A stretch of 64,000 nucleotides of DNA from NCBI GenBank assembly GCA_021292165.1, contig CM037878.1, positions 9,602,857-9,666,856 of the forward strand, written 5' to 3'. The notes beneath the pieces are model-generated. The model did not search any database, was not told the DNA's origin, and saw nothing but the letters and a program-made list of their open reading frames with translations. A program made the position numbers and the translations under genes. Shown piece by piece: positions 53,106 through 63,494 of this stretch; positions within the stretch are counted from its first letter, which is position 1; each line of letters opens with the position of its first letter. The DNA comes from Shinisaurus crocodilurus (taxonomy: Eukaryota; Chordata; Lepidosauria; Squamata; Shinisauridae).

Positions 53106-53394
53106 AGTAGCTGGGAATCTGGGACTCCGCATGACAAAGTGGGAAGCAGTGATGGCTTAAGTGTTTTCCTGATGGTCCAGGCACTTTCCTGGCAATTAGA
53201 GACTATGCAAACTCAGTTGGTGAGTGCCAACAGGATTGTATAGAAAAGGGGGGGGGCATTTGGAAACAAGAGAGAGGAATGTACATGCTCCAGGGGAAGG
53301 TTTGCAGAAGTACTTTCAAAGAACAACAGCGCACAACCAAGGGGACAACCCCCCCTCCCAACAGCCCACTGAGGCCTGAGTATGCTTAGTGGCC

Positions 53395-53478
53395 CTAGTG
53401 TTAATTGTACATCGCCCAGGGTGGCTGGGTGGTGGCCGGCCAGATGGGCAATTAACAAATATAATAAATAAATAAATG
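53395..53478 (+). mobile_element. L2-type LINE 3' terminus
   Basis: TTGTACATCGCCCAGGGTGG, CCAGATGGGCAATTAAC, then AATAAATAAATAA; identical in order to 62820-62895. Confidence 0.75.
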
Positions 53479-53504
53479 GACTCCCCTCCCCTCGAGATAT
53501 GAGA

Positions 53505-53740
53505 AGCGAAGCGGGGCCATTCCACCAGTCCGGCTGAAAATCTACTTAATTTTTTCCTTCTCCCTCCCCATCCGCTTTTCCTTGTGTGTCATGTCTTTTT
53601 AGATTGGAAGCCTGTGGGCAGGGACTGTCTTTTTTGCTGGCTGATTATAAGCCGCTCCGTGAGTCTTCCCCCCCCCCAACTTTTCTTTCTTTTTGGCTGA
53701 GGAGGAACGGCATAAAACCACTTTAAATAAATAAATACAG
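53505..53740 (+). mobile_element. LINE-type 3' end fragment (family F)
   Basis: GGGGCCATTCCACCAG, TTTTTAGATTGGAAGCCTG, GCTGGCTGATTATAAGCC, GGCTGAGGAGG and AATAAATAAATA; the partner of 7140-7330. Confidence 0.55.
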
Positions 53741-54205
53741 AAATATATCCTGGAAGAGGGCACGGCCCGTTGGCTGGAGCCCTGAATAAAGGCGCTCTCT
53801 CTGCACGGCGACATAACGTTGCAGATATTATTGGGTGGATTTATAGTGTCATTAATGAATGAATGAATGAATGACAGCAGATATGTCATCTTGAGCTGTG
53901 TAACTATCTCAGGGATCCTCCTATATGAGTCACCCCAGCCCACTCAAGATCTGCCGATAAGGTACTTGCCCTATTTTCCATCTCACAAGGAGGCTCTTCA
54001 TTCAGGAGACGCCCCAATGCTCTGGGACTCTCTTCCGAGCTTCCTCCCTCTGGCCTTCAGAAGACAGGTTAAAAAAAAAACCACACACTTCCGTTTCAGT
54101 TTGCCTTTGAAAATGGCTGGGGTGTTGTTGTCTTTGTTCCACCCTATATATTGCTTTTTGCTGTGCCGTATTGCTACTATGCTGCCTTTTTAGAGTTTTA
54201 AGATA
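53741..54205. other. Unassigned; (GAAT)n near 53853-53872
   Basis: No gene recognised. Confidence 0.4.
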
Positions 54206-54455
54206 CAGACATGCCTTGGATTGAGAGCATAATTCGTTCCAGAAACTTGCTTGTAATGCAAAACACTCTTATATCAAAACAAAATCCCCCCCAAAAAATT
54301 TGTACAGAGATTTTTAATTTAAGCCGTACTACAGTACTTGTATTACAAGACGACGCTTGTATATCAAGTCAAAAAAAATTAAATAAATATTTAAAAATTT
54401 GCTTGTCTTGCAAAACGCTCTCAAACCAAGTTACTTGTAATCCAAAGTATTACTG
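54206..54455. mobile_element. Tigger-like MITE
   Basis: CAGACATGCCTTGGATT to AATCCAAAGTATTACTG with TA on both sides. Directly followed by a family B foldback. Confidence 0.85.
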
Positions 54456-54457
54456 TA

Positions 54458-54590
54458 CAATCCTATGCAAGTTTAGACAGAAAAAAGTCCTACAACTCCC
54501 AGCATGCCCCAGCCAGCTATGCTGGCTGGGGCATGCTGGGAGTTGTAGGACTTTTTTCTGTCTAAACAGGCATAGGATCGTACCGTCAGT
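54458..54590. mobile_element. Foldback family B, best copy
   Basis: CAATCCTATGCAAGTTTAGAC and its inverse enclose AAAAAAGTCCTAC and the core palindrome AGCCAGCTATGCTGGCT, near-perfect along about 60 bases per arm. The left terminal bases (TTAGGGTG) are absent because it abuts the Tigger MITE. Confidence 0.85.
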
Positions 54591-55221
54591 TTGTTTGATT
54601 GTATGAATCTAGAGGTGTTCGTTGGTGTTTTGTTTGTTTTTAACCCCGTAAACCACTATGATATATTTTATGCATGGCAGTCCAGGGGAGAGAAGTGTAA
54701 TGATTGTTTCTTTTCTTTTCAAGCTTTAAACCCTGGCTTTCAGTCGAAGTTGGTGCCCAGTCAAATGATCTGCCAGGTTTCAATACAACACATGAAAACA
54801 TCACACACACACACACACACACACACACCCTACCCTGACTCTTCGCACTGGGAACAGACTCTCCTTCCCCTCCTTTCTGCATTCTCCGGGGAACCGGAGA
54901 CAACTGGGTCGGATCCAGACTTTCGCTTCATCGCCCTTTGTCCCTGTGGGAAATCATTAGGCCAGGGCTGGGGGACGTCTGTCAGCCCGAGAGCCGAATT
55001 CCGTTTCAGGGAAGCCCTCGGGGGGGGGGGGCACATGCCAGGGGTGGGTGGGGCCAAAGGCAAATGGGGCGTGGCCAAAGGCAGGGGGCGTGGCCAAAGG
55101 CAAGGGGGTGGGGCCAAAAGTTTTAAAACGCCAGCGCATTGTAGCTTCAAGCTCTTACTGCCAGTAACGAAGCCTTAGGGGAGTCATTTCAGCCTTTTAG
55201 ACTGGGGGGGGGGGACGGACT
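54591..55221. other. Unassigned; (AC)n at 54802-54829
   Basis: GGGGCGTGGCCAAAGGC-type short repeats at 55050-55120. No gene recognised. Confidence 0.4.
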
Positions 55222-55460
55222 GCTTATGTATTTATTTATTTATTATATTTATACCCCGCCCTTTTTTTCCTGCAAGGAACCCAAGGTGGCTTACATAATC
55301 CTCCTCTTCCTCTCCATTTTATCCTCACAACAACCCTGTGAGGTAGGTGAGGCTGAGAGTCAGCGACTGGCCCAGAGTCACCCAGTGAGTTTCATGGCCG
55401 AGCGGGGACTCGAACCCGGATCTCCCGAGTCCCCAGTCCAACACTCTCACCACTACGCAT
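55222..55460 (-). mobile_element. MIR-like CORE-SINE, minus
   Basis: Inverted tail, core and head up to CTCACCACTACGC. Confidence 0.9.
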
Positions 55461-55597
55461 AAAAGCCGGGAAGCCACCAAGCACTCAGCGTTTGGGGGGA
55501 AGCGGCTGGGGCCTGTGGTCAACCCCAGGAGGGCCCGTTTTGGCCTTGGTTGGGCCTGAGGTTCCCCACCCATGCACTAGGGTAAGTGACTCACTTC

Positions 55598-55745
55598 GCC
55601 AGCGTGGCGTAGTGGTGAGAGTGTTGGACTGGGACCTACCTCACAGGGTTGTTGTGAGGATCAGATGGGGAGGAGGATTTTGTGTAAGCCGCCTGGGGTT
55701 CCTTGCAGGGGAAAAGGCAGGATATAAATATAATAAATAACTATA
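55598..55745 (+). mobile_element. MIR-like CORE-SINE, plus, internally deleted
   Basis: CAGCGTGGCGTAGTGGTGAG head passes after GGACTGGGA directly to CCTACCTCACAGGG, losing the B-box and core front. Tail AAGCCGCCTGGGGTTCC is kept. Confidence 0.85.
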
Positions 55746-55799
55746 TCAATAAATGACTTAAGTCCCGTTGATTTCGATGGACCTAATGTGCGAGTAACC

Positions 55800-55998
55800 T
55801 AGTCTGGACCCCTCGCTTCCTCCAACGAGCCCAAGGCAGCATATATGGCTTTCCCCACTCCTTTTATCCTCATATAACAACCCTGTGAAGTAGGTCAGAC
55901 TGAGAGACAGTGGAAGGTCAGTCACCCAATGAGCTTCATGGCCGAGAAGAGATTTGAACCCAGGTCTCCACACTTGAACCACTATACCACACTGGCTT
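55800..55998 (-). mobile_element. Diverged CORE-SINE, minus
   Basis: AACAACCCTGTGAAGTAGG, GTCACCCAATGAGCTTCATGG and GATTTGAACCCAGGTCTCC with a canonical B-box inverse, so an older subfamily with a better tRNA match. Confidence 0.7.
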
Positions 55999-56005
55999 CC
56001 TACAT

Positions 56006-56915
56006 CAGTGATGGCGAACCTTTTTGAGCCCGAGTGCCCAAACTGCAACACAAAACCAACTTATTTATTTCAAAGTGCCAACACTGCCATTAAACCTGAA
56101 TACCAAGGTTTTAGTTTTAGAAAAACAACTCATACAGTTGTCCAAACTAATTAACATCTTTTGTCTTAAAAGAAAAACACAATAACAGAGCTTTCAATGA
56201 TACAAACAGTTTTTTGTTGAAAAAAAAATCAACTCAAAAAATTATTATAGTACTACATTGTACACATAGCCTGAAGGGAATTTATACAAACTTTTAAAAT
56301 AATTAGGCACATGTATTTTTGGATAAGGGATTCTCAACTTGTAATATGATTATATGCCAGACTGAAATTGTATGGGGCAAGCTTTACTCCGGGTCCTTTC
56401 CCTGCTTCTACAGGTGTCGGATTAGTAAAAGTAAAAGTCAACCTGTACTAGGATGAGCAAGATAAACAAGAAAACTAAATGTGCTTAACACATTTTAAAC
56501 ACTCAATGTCTTGGACTGCAAACACTGCATTAGGTAAAAGTTTGCATTGGGCATGCTTTTGCACAATTAATGTGATTTTTGCTATTGCATACATGCTGAT
56601 AATTTGTCAAACCTTGGCTCATACTCTGTTAGTTTGAGAGCAACACATGCAGCACTCAGGTCAACTGTTAGGGCTTTACATCCAAGCCATGCTCTGTGCA
56701 TCATTCTTCAAAATCTTTTAAATGTGATAACAATGTAGAAAAGAATTCTGTAACAGGAATTCTAGAATAAAATCATTCTATTCCATACTGTGAGAAAGAA
56801 CAAAATCATTAGTATTTTGCAGAAGGGGACGGTCTTTTCGCGATCTGGTGACCAATGACTCGAGAGGTCTCTGCGTGCCAGCTGTGGCACCCGTGCCATA
56901 GGTTCGCCATCACTG
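56006..56915. mobile_element. hAT element, 910 bp, non-autonomous
   Basis: Inverse ends as in 40492; perfect TCCTACAT duplications (55998-56005 and 56916-56923). Confidence 0.97.
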
Positions 56916-57139
56916 TCCTACATATTTTGTGACAGATGAGCTGGACTGGAAAGGCCCTCTGAACGGTCATTCAGATCAACCCCAAACACGTACCGATATT
57001 TAGGCTAGCGGCCAAAGCACCTCACACATACATTATCTGACAACAACCGTGTAAAACCGGTCGTATTATTATCCCCCTATTGCCAAGGTTTGAGGGGCTG
57101 AAGTTGAAATACAATTGCTCCCCCACGGTCACCTCCTGA

Positions 57140-57237
57140 GCATACGGTAGCCATTTTACACATCACCAAAAAAGGGGACACACATTGCCAAAAAAGAGGA
57201 CACAGGGTTGCACAAAATTGCACGTGCAAATATATAT

Positions 57238-57323
<86 letters not shown>

Positions 57324-57606
57324 TCTATACCGCCCAATAGCCAAAGCTCTCATTTAGAAATCATTATTATAATTTAAGTTGAAATGCAATACATCCCATT
57401 ACAGTGGGGAAGACTGTGACGGGGTCACCTGTGTGCCCGCCTGCTCGGGGCGTTGTGCAGGTGCTAAGTGCAGGTGGTGGGCAATCCCGAGGCTCTTGCT
57501 CTGCTCTTTCGATGGATCTTTGCCCCTAAACCAGACTTGGCCCTTCAAATGGAGGACACCTTCAAAGAGAGGGCTGTCCCCTGTAAAAGAGGCCACCCGC
57601 CCACCA
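57140..57606 (-). mobile_element. Family E repeat, minus, with microsatellite and L2-tail inserts
   Basis: GTAGCCATTTTACACATCACC at the left and AAAAGAGGCCACCCGCC at the right, with GGGGACACACATTGCC between. The compound microsatellite and an ACCGCCCAATAGCC L2-tail piece are inserted within. Confidence 0.5.
57241..57323. repeat. Compound (CA)n(TTA)n microsatellite
   Basis: Twenty CA units are followed without gap by about 14 TTA units; the TTA part runs into TTTCTATACCGCCC, the inverted 3' end of an L2-type element. Confidence 0.95.
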
Positions 57607-57618
57607 CCCGTGCTTCGA

Positions 57619-58232
57619 GATGATTTTGGGCTGCATTAATAGAAGTATAGCTTCCAAATCACGGGAAGTGATAATTCCCCTTTACTCGGCACTGGTTAGG
57701 CCTCATCTTGAGTACTGCATCCAGTTCTGGGCAACACACTTTAAGAAGGACGTAGACAAACTGGAGAGAGTTCAGAGGAGGGCAACAAGGATGATAAAGG
57801 GACTGGAAACAAGGCCCTATGAGGAGAGACTGAAAGAACTGGGCATGTTTAGCCTTCAGAAGAGGAGGCTGAGGGGAGATATGATCGCACTCTTCCAGTA
57901 CTTGAAGGGATGTCACACAGAGGAGGGCCAGGATCTCTTCTTGATCATCCCAGTTTGCAGGACACGGAATAATGGGCTCAAGTTACAGGAACCCAGATTC
58001 CACCTAAACATCAGGAAAAATTTCCTGACTGTCAGAGCAATAAGACAATGGAATCAACTACCTAGGGAGGTGGTGGGCTCTCCCACTCTGGAGGCATTCA
58101 AGGTGCGGCTGGACGGCCCTCTGTCGGGGATGCTTTGACCTGGATTCCTGCATTGAGCGGGGGGGTTGGACTCGATGGCCTTGTAGGCCCCTTCCAACTC
58201 TACTTTTCTATGATTCTATGATTCTATGAAGG
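57619..58232 (+). mobile_element. CR1 LINE, 5'-truncated, plus
   Basis: Starts at ATGATTTTGGGCTGC and ends with three TTCTATGA-type tail units at 58206-58230. Confidence 0.92.
57620..58138 (+). pseudogene. CR1 reverse transcriptase, C-terminal end
   Basis: 172 open codons aligned with the last part of the 11240-12025 protein: [20 protein letters not shown] near residue 22, [16 protein letters not shown] about residue 82, end LDGPLSGML. The first ATG is internal to the original protein (the CR1 frame gives an alanine-asparagine context there in other copies), so no native start is present. It carries a single copy of the segment that is triplicated at 30891. Confidence 0.9.
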
Positions 58233-58640
58233 CATTGTGCAGCTTTTCCATCTTTTCTTCTCTGACGAATCCCCCCCCCCCCCCCCCAGTAAGAAAAAGA
58301 GACGGACGAAGAAGTGGGAAAACACGGGAAGATCGCAGGTGGAAAGTGACTTCGTCTGGGGCCCCTTGCAATATCCCCGTGAAGGAGGCAGGACAATTGC
58401 ACAATAAAAGCTTTATCTGGAAGCACCCCCAACTAGGCCCCTCTATCCCCACTGCTTTCTGGGTCATTGTATCCATTTTTAAAGCACCCGTACAGGATTA
58501 GGCCCCAAAGAACTAAACTTATGTGCAGCTGCTTGGCTTAACAACTACTAAAGAGGGGACTTGATAACAGCCTGCAAATATTCAAGGCATGTGACCTCAC
58601 AGGGAGAATCTAAGAGGGGACCTTAGAGGAAACTACAACT
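58233..58640. other. Unassigned, long C-run 58271-58287
   Basis: A stretch at 58560-58600 (GATAACAGCCTGCAAATATTC) resembles old CR1-group LINE text. No host gene. Confidence 0.4.
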
Positions 58641-58650
58641 CTACGACTGA

Positions 58651-59196
58651 ATGCAGGGTGAAACTGATGCTTACGGGAATATCTGTGCTACAAATGAGCA
58701 GGCTATGGGTTTCATACTCATTCATACTATTGGAAAAGACGGAGTTGGTAATAGCAACCCGAACGGAATCTTACTTTTGTCTATATGTGCAGAGCATAAT
58801 CTCACTATCACAAACACGCTCTTTCGACAAAAGAATAAGTTTAAAACATCATGGCAGCACCCACGGTCAAAGCACTGGCATCTTCTGGATTATGTAATTG
58901 TCCGTGTTAGAGATCGCCGCGATGTACTTCTTACTAGGGCCATGGTGAGTGCCGACGACTGCTGGACAGACCACCGACTAATCCGGTCCACTATGGTTAT
59001 CAACATTGCTCCCCAACGTAGGCTTCAGGGAAGGAAACCAAGGCGTAAAATGAACATTCACGCCCTTCAAGATCCTATTAAGCAAACTCGTCTTCAATCA
59101 CTTCTTAAGGAACATCTACCTATGGAACCTCCTGACAACATTGAGGACCATTGGTCTAAGCTGAAAAGTGAAAACCTCCATTACTGCAGCTTGTGA
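58651..59196 (+). pseudogene. Endonuclease domain fragment of the RT element
   Basis: Codons here match the second half of an exonuclease-endonuclease-phosphatase domain: WQHPRSKHWHLLDYVIVR near residue 69 and the catalytic-type TDH (WTDHRLI) near residue 106. Such domains nick target DNA to prime reverse transcription. The N-terminal catalytic residues are lost by truncation. The frame ends after SENLHYCSL, where an indel shifts it; the linker continues in the frame of 59271-59711. Confidence 0.8.
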
Positions 59197-59270
59197 ACAA
59201 ACTATTGGGTATGAAACTAAGAAACATCAGGATTGGTTTGATGAAAATGATAATGAGATTAAATATATAA

Positions 59271-59711
59271 TTGACCAAAAAAGGAAAGCCTTCCAAATAT
59301 GGCAAAATGATATTAACTGCGCTGCCAAGAAAAAAAATCTACGCTAGTGCAAAGGCTGAGGTCCAAAGAAGAACAAGAGAACTTAAGAACGCCTGGTGGA
59401 AAAAGAAAGCTGAAGAAATTCAACAACTTGCAGAATCTCATGATGCACGGGGCTTTTTTAAGGCCACAAGGGCCATTTATGGACCAAAAACCTATGGTAC
59501 AAACCCTTTACAATCAAAAGATGGCACCAAACTCTTAAAAGACAAAGAGTCTATTGCACTGCATTGGAAAGAGCATTACTATGACCTTTTAAATCGCAAA
59601 TCTAAGGTGGATAATGAGATTTTTTCGCAAATCCCGCAAAAACAAATTAGAGAGGAACTTGCAATACTCCCCACTTTGGATGAAGTAAAAAAAAAGCCAT
59701 TAATCAAATGA
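59271..59711 (+). pseudogene. Endonuclease-RT linker of the RT element
   Basis: The 146-codon frame is rich in charged residues (RTRELKNAWWKKKAEEIQQL) and ends at an A-run in GTAAAAAAAAAGCC (59687-59699). One base too many or too few there moves the protein into the frame at 59708, where AINQMKNNKASGPDG should be contiguous. This linker normally sits between endonuclease and RT. Confidence 0.8.
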
Positions 59712-61417
59712 AGAATAACAAAGCTAGTGGACCAGATGGGGTTCCTGCTGAAATCTTTAAAGAAGGCCCCCCCGAACTTGTACAACATCTTCATAAACTC
59801 ATTGAAAAAATCTGGATAAGAGAAGAGATCCCAGAAGACTTCAGGGATGCCATAATTATCACCCTCTTTAAGAAAGGTGATAGAACAGACTATGGAAACT
59901 ATCGGGGCATTTCTCTCTTAGCTACCGCAGGTAAAATATTTGCCAGGATTCTCGCAAACCGTCTTCTATCTATTTCAGAAGAGATCCTCCCTGAAACTCA
60001 ATATGGTTTCCGCCCCTCTAGAGGGACAGTAGACATGATTTTTACTGCACGTCAGCTCCAAGAAAAATGCCGGGAGCAAAATCAACCCCTTTATATGGCT
60101 TTTATTGATCTGGCTAAGGCCTTTGATACTGTAGACCGAACAGCTCTCTGGACTATCCTTATGAAAATTGGATGCCCCAATAAATTTGTGAATATCTTGC
60201 GACTTCTCCATGACAACAGGACGGCTACGGTCTTGGACAATAACGGCTCTCATGGTGCTCCATTTAAAGTGGGATCAGGTGTTAAACAGGGATGTGTTAT
60301 TGCCCCAACATTATTTGCTATTTTCATCGGCATGATTTTACATCTTGTCGAGGGGAAACTTCCCGCTGGTGTGGGAATCATATATCGAACAGATGGAAAG
60401 CTTTTTAATCTCAGCAGGCTGAAAGCAAAAAGTAAGGTAATTACAACCTCCATTGTGGAACTTCAGTATGCTGATGATAATGTGGTCTCCGCTCATTCAG
60501 AGGATGATCTCCAAACTATCCTAAATGCTTTTGCAGAAGCATACGGAAAACTTGGTCTCTCACTTAACATCAAAAAAACCAAAGTGCTTCATCAGCAAGT
60601 GCAAGCTAACCCTTTGATGACGCCATCTATCCAGCTTGGCGGGACAATACTGGAAAATGTCGATCATTTTCTCTATCTTGGCAGCTATCTTTCTGTTACA
60701 GCTAACATCGACAGTGAAATCCAGCATAGTCTGAGCTCCGCAAGTGCCGCGTTTTCTCGAATGGAACATAGAGTGTTCGAGGATCGGGATATTTGTAAGA
60801 AGACCAAAACACTGGTTTATGAAGCCATTGTATTACCAACTTTATTGTATGCCTGCGAAACATGGACTATCTATAAACGTCACCTCCAACTCCTTGAAAG
60901 ATTTCATCAACGTTACCTCCGGAAAATCCTGCGAATTACTTCAGAAGATAGGCGAACAAATGTCAGTGTACTGGAAGAAGCAAAGACTACTAGCATTGAA
61001 AAAATGATCCTTCAACGCCAACTTCAGTGGACCGGTCATGTTGTTCGAATGCCTGACTGCCGTCTCCCAAAGCAGTTACTTTACTCCCAACTCAAGGATG
61101 GAAAGCGGAATATCGGTGGTCAATATAAGAGGTTTAAAGATGTTCTTAAGACTAATCTAAAAAAATGCAATATAAACATCGAGAACTGGGAAGCTCTGGC
61201 CCATGAACGATCTAACTGGAGGTTGGCCTTTCACAAAGGTTCTATGGACTTTGAAGAAGCTCGAGTGCAAGGTGAAAGGGAGAAACGTGCTAAGCGAAAA
61301 GCACGTCAAATAAATCCTTTACAGGACCATCTTCCATCTGGTAACCTGTGTCCTCACTGTGGGAAGCTGTGTGGATCTAGAATTGGCCTCCACAGTCACT
61401 TACGGACCCATCGCTAG
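59708..61417 (+). pseudogene. Reverse transcriptase with C-terminal C2H2 zinc finger
   Basis: 569 uninterrupted codons. Domains in order: RT opening KASGPDGVPAEIFK (residues 5-18), NYRGISLLATAGKIFARIL about 63-81, FIDLAKAFDTVD (motif A, about 132-143), GVKQGCVIAPTLF (motif B, about 190-202), YADD (catalytic, 254-257), LGLSLNIKKTK about 282-292, then a thumb region, LQWTGHVVRMPDCRLPKQLL about 440-459, and a C2H2 finger CX2CX12HX3H near the end. The catalytic aspartates are present. The RT part looks intact, but the upstream breaks and missing endonuclease half make the element dead as a whole. The ATG at 59708 is internal to the original protein. Confidence 0.93.
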
Positions 61418-61621
61418 AGTCTACACAATTTTCTTTAGAATTTTCCTCCTTTTAAAATCTTTTTGTAAATTTTCTTTTTTTTTTTAATCCTGGAAGACAA
61501 TCTTACTCGGTCACGAGTGATCGCCTGACTGACTGACTGACTCGTTTTAATGGGCAACGGCTTCCCCCAAAGAATCCTGGGAACTGGAATTCAATGAGGG
61601 TGCAGATAATGTTCTCTAAGG

Positions 61622-61742
61622 CAGTGTTCTCCAACCTTGGGCCCCCAGATGTTTTGGGCCTACGACTCCCAGCATGCCCCAGCCAGCGTAGCTGGGAGTT
61701 GTAGGCCAAAAACATCTGGGGACCCAAGGTTGGAGAACACTG
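61622..61742. mobile_element. Family A MITE, centre deleted on the right arm
   Basis: The right arm lacks GGCTGGGGCATGC. CTCTAAGG / CTCTATGG duplications (61614-61621 and 61743-61750, 7/8). Confidence 0.93.
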
Positions 61743-62559
61743 CTCTATGGGGCCCACTAGCCCCCGCCCGTAAAACACACAAAAATCCCACGATTCTCTG
61801 GGGTACACAGTTCCCGCGATTCTCACGAGGTGCCACACAAGGCTCGCTCTTCTTTCTGGGGGACGATGGGCTGTTGAACCGGTTCCTGCCTGTGGCGTGG
61901 AAGCATCCCTAGAAAGCCCTCAGTGCAGAGGTGGTGTTGGGGGCGGCCCACCAGGGCTGGAGCCCCGAATCTCTGGGAGGCCCTCTGCCCCACCACCCTG
62001 CTGTCCAGGGGCACTTGCTGAAATAAAGGTATAGGGGCCCGGATGATCTCTGTTGCATCTGATCCCCCTGGATGGGTTGGCTTTTTGCCCACATGCGCTT
62101 CACCTCCTGCTGCCCGCCCGCCCCTTGAATCTTTCTGCCCAAGGTTTTTCTTTCTAAAATCAAATGCCTTCCTCTCCCCTGTCCATACATCCCTTTTTAC
62201 AAATAGACGCGCGCGCGCACACACACACACACACTTTATTAGCATATGCAAATTGGTGCATTTTTTAAAAAAAATTTTTTTTTATTTATTTATTTATTTA
62301 TTTATTTGTTTATTTATTTGTCCTGTGGGCCTGAGCCCCATTTCTCTTCAGTACCTAGCACCAGCCCTGCCACAATGGGGACGTTTCAGCCCAAACACCC
62401 CAGTGCCATTCGAGGTTTTAGCTTTGAAAAAGACAGACACACCAGGGAGGCAGGAGGATATGATAGAGATGTTATAAAATCCTGAAAGTTAAGGAGAAAG
62501 TGATATCCTCCCCATACTGATGGGCAGCAGATTCAGGACATACAAAAGAATGCATGTTC
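61743..62559. other. Unassigned; (GC)n(AC)n at 62207-62234 and (TTTA)n at 62280-62320
   Basis: GGATATGATAGAGATG near 62456 resembles old CR1-group text. No gene recognised. Confidence 0.4.
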
Positions 62560-62895
62560 TTCCAACTCGATGATCTATGAAATCTACACAACGCATCAGT
62601 TTAACGGAAGCCATTCGCTGGTGGGGACTAGGAAGAGGGCCTTCTCTGTGGCGGCCCCCAAGTTATGGAACTCCCTCCCTAGTGACCTTCGCCATGCCCC
62701 CTCCGTGATGAGCTCCCGCCGCGCATTAAAAACATGGTATTTCAGGCGGGAATATGGGGTGGATTAGGTTTTTATACTGTTTTAATTGTGTTATGTTTGT
62801 TTTATTATTGTATTGTTTGAATTGTACATCGCCCAGGGTGGCCGGGTGACTGGCCAGATGGGCAATTCACAAATGTAATAAATAAATCAATAAAT
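62560..62895 (+). mobile_element. L2-type LINE 3' end, plus
   Basis: Coding end followed by 3' UTR with ACATCGCCCAGGGTGGCC and the (AAAT)n-type tail. Confidence 0.8.
62570..62767 (+). pseudogene. L2 ORF2 C-terminal fragment
   Basis: 65 codons with GTRKRAFSVAAPKLWNSLP in the middle and RRALKTWYFRREY near the end, the standard L2-type C-terminus. RT is absent through 5' truncation. Confidence 0.75.
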
Positions 62896-63102
62896 TCTCA
62901 GTTTCCACTGAGCTGTTCTTGGATTCCCTCACCCACCGTAGAGTTTTCCCCCACTAAAATGGGTACTTCTGCAAACCGTAGAAAGGTTGTGGTTTTTGTG
63001 GTTGCTGCAAGCCTGCTGATGCCTCCTCTGTTGTGTTGTGTGTGAGTGGTGCCGTCTTGGCTACACAAGGACAGAGGCCCGGAGAATGGGTTCACTATTT
63101 AA
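62896..63102. other. Unassigned sequence
   Basis: No feature recognised. Confidence 0.4.
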
Positions 63103-63278
63103 GGGCACAATCCTACACATTCTAGGACTTTATTCTGCCTAAACTTGTAAGGATTATTTTTTTCTGTCTAAAGTCCTACAACTCCCAGCATTCCCCAGGT
63201 AGCCATGCTGGCTGGGGAATGCTGGGAGTTGTAGGACTTTTTTTCTGTCTAAACATGCATATGATTGTGCCCTAAATC
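63103..63278. mobile_element. Foldback family B, with extra left-arm sequence
   Basis: TTAAGGGCACAATCC at the left and GATTGTGCCCTAAA at the right are inverse copies. The left arm has an additional CTAGGACTTTATTCTGCC repeat before the core, and the core reads CATTCCCC on both sides in place of CATGCCCC (again a matched change). Confidence 0.85.
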
Positions 63279-63494
63279 TGGCAATTTCGGTTTCTCTCCG
63301 CGTTTCATTTTTCCGATCTTAACTTCAGTTCATCCCGAACGTTGAGAATTTTTTTTTAAAAAAAAACAAGTTTGCGTGAACGTTCACCTGCATTTCTGTA
63401 GGCATGTCTCCCGATATGTGCATTTTTGTATGCAATTTTGCCTAATATACACAGTTTTTGCAAGCAATCTTCCTAATACAATGCAATATAATGC
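63279..63494. other. Unassigned; short repeats of the TGCATTTTTGTATGCAATTTTGCC type
   Basis: Recurring GCA..TTTT..CCTAATA pattern every 30-40 bases, continuing at 63700-63760, suggests a decayed tandem array. Confidence 0.35.

Larger units (their letters stand above)
58645..61542 (+). mobile_element. Zinc-finger RT non-LTR retrotransposon, longest copy
   Basis: Endonuclease 3' half, linker, RT and C-terminal C2H2 finger are followed by a 3' UTR (CCTGGAAGACAATC, GGTCACGAGTGATCGCC) and a (TGAC)n tail at 61525-61542. The 5' end is cut within the endonuclease domain. The architecture (apurinic-type endonuclease, RT, finger, no RNase H seen) fits the Ingi/Vingi-like or a related clade; I favour Vingi-like, with low certainty. 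Confidence 0.85.
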
